A stretch of 8,034 nt of DNA from CANLDA01 sp964021645. GTDB taxonomy: Bacteria > Pseudomonadota > Alphaproteobacteria > Rhodobacterales > Rhodobacteraceae. The notes beneath the pieces are model-generated. The model was given only the letters and a program-made list of their open reading frames with translations. It did no database searches and was not told where the DNA came from. Numbering within the stretch: position 1 is the first letter of the stretch; every line of letters starts with the position of its first letter. A program made the position numbers and the translations under genes. The stretch covers positions 1 through 8,034 of the forward strand of contig CAXIAD010000101.1 of NCBI GenBank assembly GCA_964021645.1, in the 5' to 3' direction. This document shows positions 6,052 through 8,034 of this stretch, in pieces.

Positions 6052-6825
6052 CTACTTCGCACGAAAATCCTCATGTGATTTCTCAAGCGCATCAAATCTG
6101 TTTTGCATATGCACCTCAATCGCCTCACCAAACTGCATCAGCAACGCAGTGATTTCTGGCTCCCGCGTGGCAGGGCAACCCGCCGCCTCAAAGACACAAC
6201 TCAACGAGGCAACAATGCCCAGCGCTTTGTTGTGTAAAGGTACCGCAATTCCCTTTAGTCCGGCATCGACCTCACCGCTGGTGACACTGCGACCAGCCTT
6301 GCGGATATGCGCCAGATCGGCATGCAACCCCTGTGCGTTCACGCTGCTTTCGGCCTGATCCAGCACTTGTTTCACCCGCCCTGAATTCAATTGCGCCAAA
6401 ATCGCGCGGGATGTCGCCCCCTTGTCGATCGGCATCGCGCGTCCACGTTGATAACTTGTGCCGCACTCAAATTCAGGGGTTTGCGCATCCGCGACGCACA
6501 TCACTTTGCCGCCACTTAGGCGCGCCAACACCACCACGCAGGGCACCGGGCTTTGCTCGATTACCTTATCCAAAAACACCGCCCCCGCGCGCACCAAAGG
6601 GTCGGTCATGCGGATTGTACGCTCAAATTCCAGAAACGCCGGACCCAGCCGATAAAACGATCCCGCAGCGCTTTCCAAAAAACCCGCCGCCACCAATTCC
6701 CGCAGATTTCGATAGATGCTGCTTGCAGGGGTCTGTAAACGCGCGGCTATCTCTACCACCGTCCACGAGTTTTCATCTGTTGTAAACAGCGATAACAGAT
6801 TGTTATATCTATCAAATCCGCCCAT
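6052..6825 (-). CDS. IclR-family transcriptional regulator
   Basis: 257 residues, the usual length. The N-terminal winged helix-turn-helix covers about 1-62: WTVVEIAARL at 21-30 as the positioning helix, TPASSIYRNLRELVAAGFL at 32-50 as recognition helix and wing start, and FYRLG at 57-61 closing the wing. The effector-binding domain covers about 75-245, with the family's KGATSRAILAQL at 135-146 and GEVDAGLKGIAVPL at 184-197. IclR proteins are cytoplasmic DNA-binding proteins that sense pathway metabolites and often control aromatic catabolic genes. The start at 6825 has GAGGG five bases upstream and lies 15 nt after the monooxygenase stop, so the gene is almost certainly transcribed with it. 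It thus sits between two structural genes in the same direction, not divergently as is common, which implies co-induction or autoregulation (inference). The inducer is unknown, probably an aromatic acid or its ring-cleavage product. Confidence 0.92.
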   Translation of the reverse strand: MGGFDRYNNLLSLFTTDENSWTVVEIAARLQTPASSIYRNLRELVAAGFLESAAGSFYRLGPAFLEFERTIRMTDPLVRAGAVFLDKVIEQSPVPCVVVLARLSGGKVMCVADAQTPEFECGTSYQRGRAMPIDKGATSRAILAQLNSGRVKQVLDQAESSVNAQGLHADLAHIRKAGRSVTSGEVDAGLKGIAVPLHNKALGIVASLSCVFEAAGCPATREPEITALLMQFGEAIEVHMQNRFDALEKSHEDFRAK

Positions 6826-6830
6826 CTTTA

Positions 6831-6835
6831 CCCTC
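6831..6835 (-). promoter_or_regulatory. Ribosome binding site of the iclR-type gene
   Basis: GAGGG on the minus strand, five bases before ATG 6825, within the 15-nt gap after the monooxygenase stop. Confidence 0.7.
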
Positions 6836-6840
6836 GTATG

Positions 6841-8034
6841 TCATGCCAGAGATAGCGCGCGTGCTTGCCTCAGAACAAGGTCAACCGCCTGCTCCCCGCA
6901 TGCTGCCCACAACACCCGCATATCCGGTCGCAAAAAAATCGCATCAACCCCCAGCTGATCCAACAACGCGCCAATCGCGGGGTCATCCTGCGCACATAAC
7001 ATCGCCAGATGTGGTGCCACCGCACGTCGCTGCCGCGCCAACACAGCACAGTGATTGCCGATCACATCATCCAACCGCCCCGCCTGCAACGTAATCTGCG
7101 CAATCAACTGCCCTCGCAACGCCGCCCCATCCTGTTGCGCCGAACCTGACCCCAAATCGGCTCCCAAATTTGACCCAAGGCCCGGCCCGAGCCCCGCCTG
7201 AACACTACGCATCAAGACCGTTCCCCCTTCATCTCCTGCGCCAACCTTCTGTGCAATATTGTCTCCCGCCCGCACGCGATTGATCAACTCGCCCATCTCA
7301 ACCGCGGTTTCGATATAGTCGGTCACGTTGGGCTTTCGCTCGGATTCATAGCTTGTCAGAATCCCCGCATCCCCGCCCCGACACGCCACCGCCAATTTCC
7401 ACGCCAGATTGGCCGCATCCCGAATACCCGCGCACATTCCTTGCCCCAAAAACGGCGGCGTCAGATGCGCGCAATCCCCGGCAAGGCATAGCCGCCCTTT
7501 GACCCAACTTTCGGCCACTTCAGATTTGAATGTATAAACCGCCGCACGTTCCAGCTCGGCATCCTGCGGCGTGATCCACCGCGACAGAAACGCCCAAACC
7601 GCCTCCGACTGCATCGTTTCAATGCTGTCCTCATGATCCAGGAGGGCAAATTCCCAGCGCCTGCGCAGGCCAACGTTGCGGCAATAAGTGGCCGGGCGCA
7701 GCGCATCACAAAACTGCAACGTGTAATCGCCCAACTCCGGCATCTCACGGCGTAACATCACATCTGCCACCAGCCAACGCTGCTCAAATCCCAACGGTTG
7801 CATTGTCACACCCATGGCACTACGCACCATCGACCGCGCACCATCACAGCCCACAACATACCCCGCCCGCAGGCTCTGTAGCTGCCCATTCCCCTCATCG
7901 CGGTAGGTGACAGTCACCCCCGCGCTATCCTGCTGCAACGCCTCCACACTTTGTCCCAATTGCACCGTAACCGAGGACCTTAGACGCAGCGCCCCACGTA
8001 ACCTGCGCTCCAGATCGGGCTGATGAAACCGGTA
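6841..8034 (-). CDS. FAD-dependent aromatic monooxygenase, MhpA-like (partial, N-terminus cut by the window edge)
   Basis: 397 residues are visible and the frame stays open to the right edge. The first visible residues, YRFHQPDLERRLRGAL, match the FxQPxLExxLR segment that lies about 100 residues into MhpA-type enzymes, so the GxGxxG FAD motif is outside the window. Visible landmarks, numbered from the edge, are the DG motif VVGCDGARSMVR at 60-71, RPATYCRN and RRRWEFALLD at about 113-133, and the FAD ribityl GD motif LCLAGDCAHLTPPFLGQGM at 182-200, followed by GIRDAANLAWKLA. The C-terminus (about 340-397) fits the thioredoxin-like tail of this group, with FLRPD near 367. The family hydroxylates phenolic acids such as 3-(3-hydroxyphenyl)propionate with NAD(P)H and O2. 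The exact substrate is unknown, and other phenol hydroxylases of the PheA/TfdB type are alternatives. A GTG at 7965 is not the start, because coding similarity continues upstream of it. Confidence 0.88.
   Translation of the reverse strand, partial: YRFHQPDLERRLRGALRLRSSVTVQLGQSVEALQQDSAGVTVTYRDEGNGQLQSLRAGYVVGCDGARSMVRSAMGVTMQPLGFEQRWLVADVMLRREMPELGDYTLQFCDALRPATYCRNVGLRRRWEFALLDHEDSIETMQSEAVWAFLSRWITPQDAELERAAVYTFKSEVAESWVKGRLCLAGDCAHLTPPFLGQGMCAGIRDAANLAWKLAVACRGGDAGILTSYESERKPNVTDYIETAVEMGELINRVRAGDNIAQKVGAGDEGGTVLMRSVQAGLGPGLGSNLGADLGSGSAQQDGAALRGQLIAQITLQAGRLDDVIGNHCAVLARQRRAVAPHLAMLCAQDDPAIGALLDQLGVDAIFLRPDMRVLWAACGEQAVDLVLRQARALSLA
7144..7194 (-). repeat. Short tandem repeat encoding x-L-G-x tetrapeptides in the monooxygenase
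   Basis: On the minus strand the gene encodes GLGPGLGSNLGADLGSG, four Leu-Gly units at four-residue spacing. The last three correspond to imperfect 12-nt repeats (CTTGGGTCAAAT, TTGGGAGCCGAT, TTGGGGTCAGGT). The repeat falls in the linker between the FAD domain and the C-terminal domain, a region where the family tolerates length change. It may have expanded by slippage. Confidence 0.6.

Noticed and set aside
6333..6785. 150-codon plus-strand frame antisense to the IclR gene
   Set aside because: It is Pro/Arg-rich and of low complexity, as expected opposite a GC-rich coding sequence; the minus strand carries a complete IclR protein.
7963..7965. GTG as the start of the monooxygenase
   Set aside because: The frame continues to the window edge with FHQPDLE, a conserved family segment, so the gene begins outside the window.

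Overview
The window looks like chromosomal DNA from an alphaproteobacterium, most likely a marine Rhodobacterales (roseobacter-type) organism. This is inferred from the gene repertoire (SDR pairs, an IclR-controlled aromatic cluster, a DCC/DUF4166 pair) and from moderate to high GC. It is not proven: no rRNA, tRNA or other taxonomic marker is present. I found no insertion sequence, CRISPR array, integrase or tRNA.

Layout from left to right. (1) Positions 1-1556, minus strand: an operon of two short-chain dehydrogenase/reductases joined by an ATGA stop/start overlap. It is followed 15 nt downstream by the first 27 codons of an unidentified gene that leaves the left edge. (2) Positions 1557-1908: a 352-nt divergent intergenic region with small palindromes. 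(3) Positions 1909-2562, plus strand: a DUF2461-family protein whose family signature has drifted. (4) Positions 2563-2843: a second intergenic region. (5) Positions 2844-4906, plus strand: a two-gene unit, again joined by ATGA. It pairs a DCC/DUF393 thiol-disulfide-oxidoreductase-like protein with a saccharopine-dehydrogenase-like NAD(P)-binding protein carrying a C-terminal DUF4166 domain. (6) Positions 4907-5104: a convergent intergenic region with several short inverted repeats but no textbook terminator. (7) Positions 5105-8034, minus strand: an aromatic-catabolism-type cluster, transcribed in the order MhpA-like FAD monooxygenase (cut by the right edge), IclR-family regulator, fumarylacetoacetate-hydrolase (FAH) family enzyme.

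How the genes fit together. The right cluster reads as ring hydroxylation by the monooxygenase and C-C bond hydrolysis (or a related step) of a ring-cleavage product by the FAH enzyme, with the IclR protein as the likely effector-sensing regulator. The ring-cleavage dioxygenase is not in the window. The two SDRs probably act in sequence on one hydroxy/keto metabolite, and their beta-2 ends suggest opposite cofactor preferences. The DCC plus dehydrogenase-DUF4166 pair is the least understood part and the best candidate for an uncharacterised system: its protein families are known but its reaction is not.
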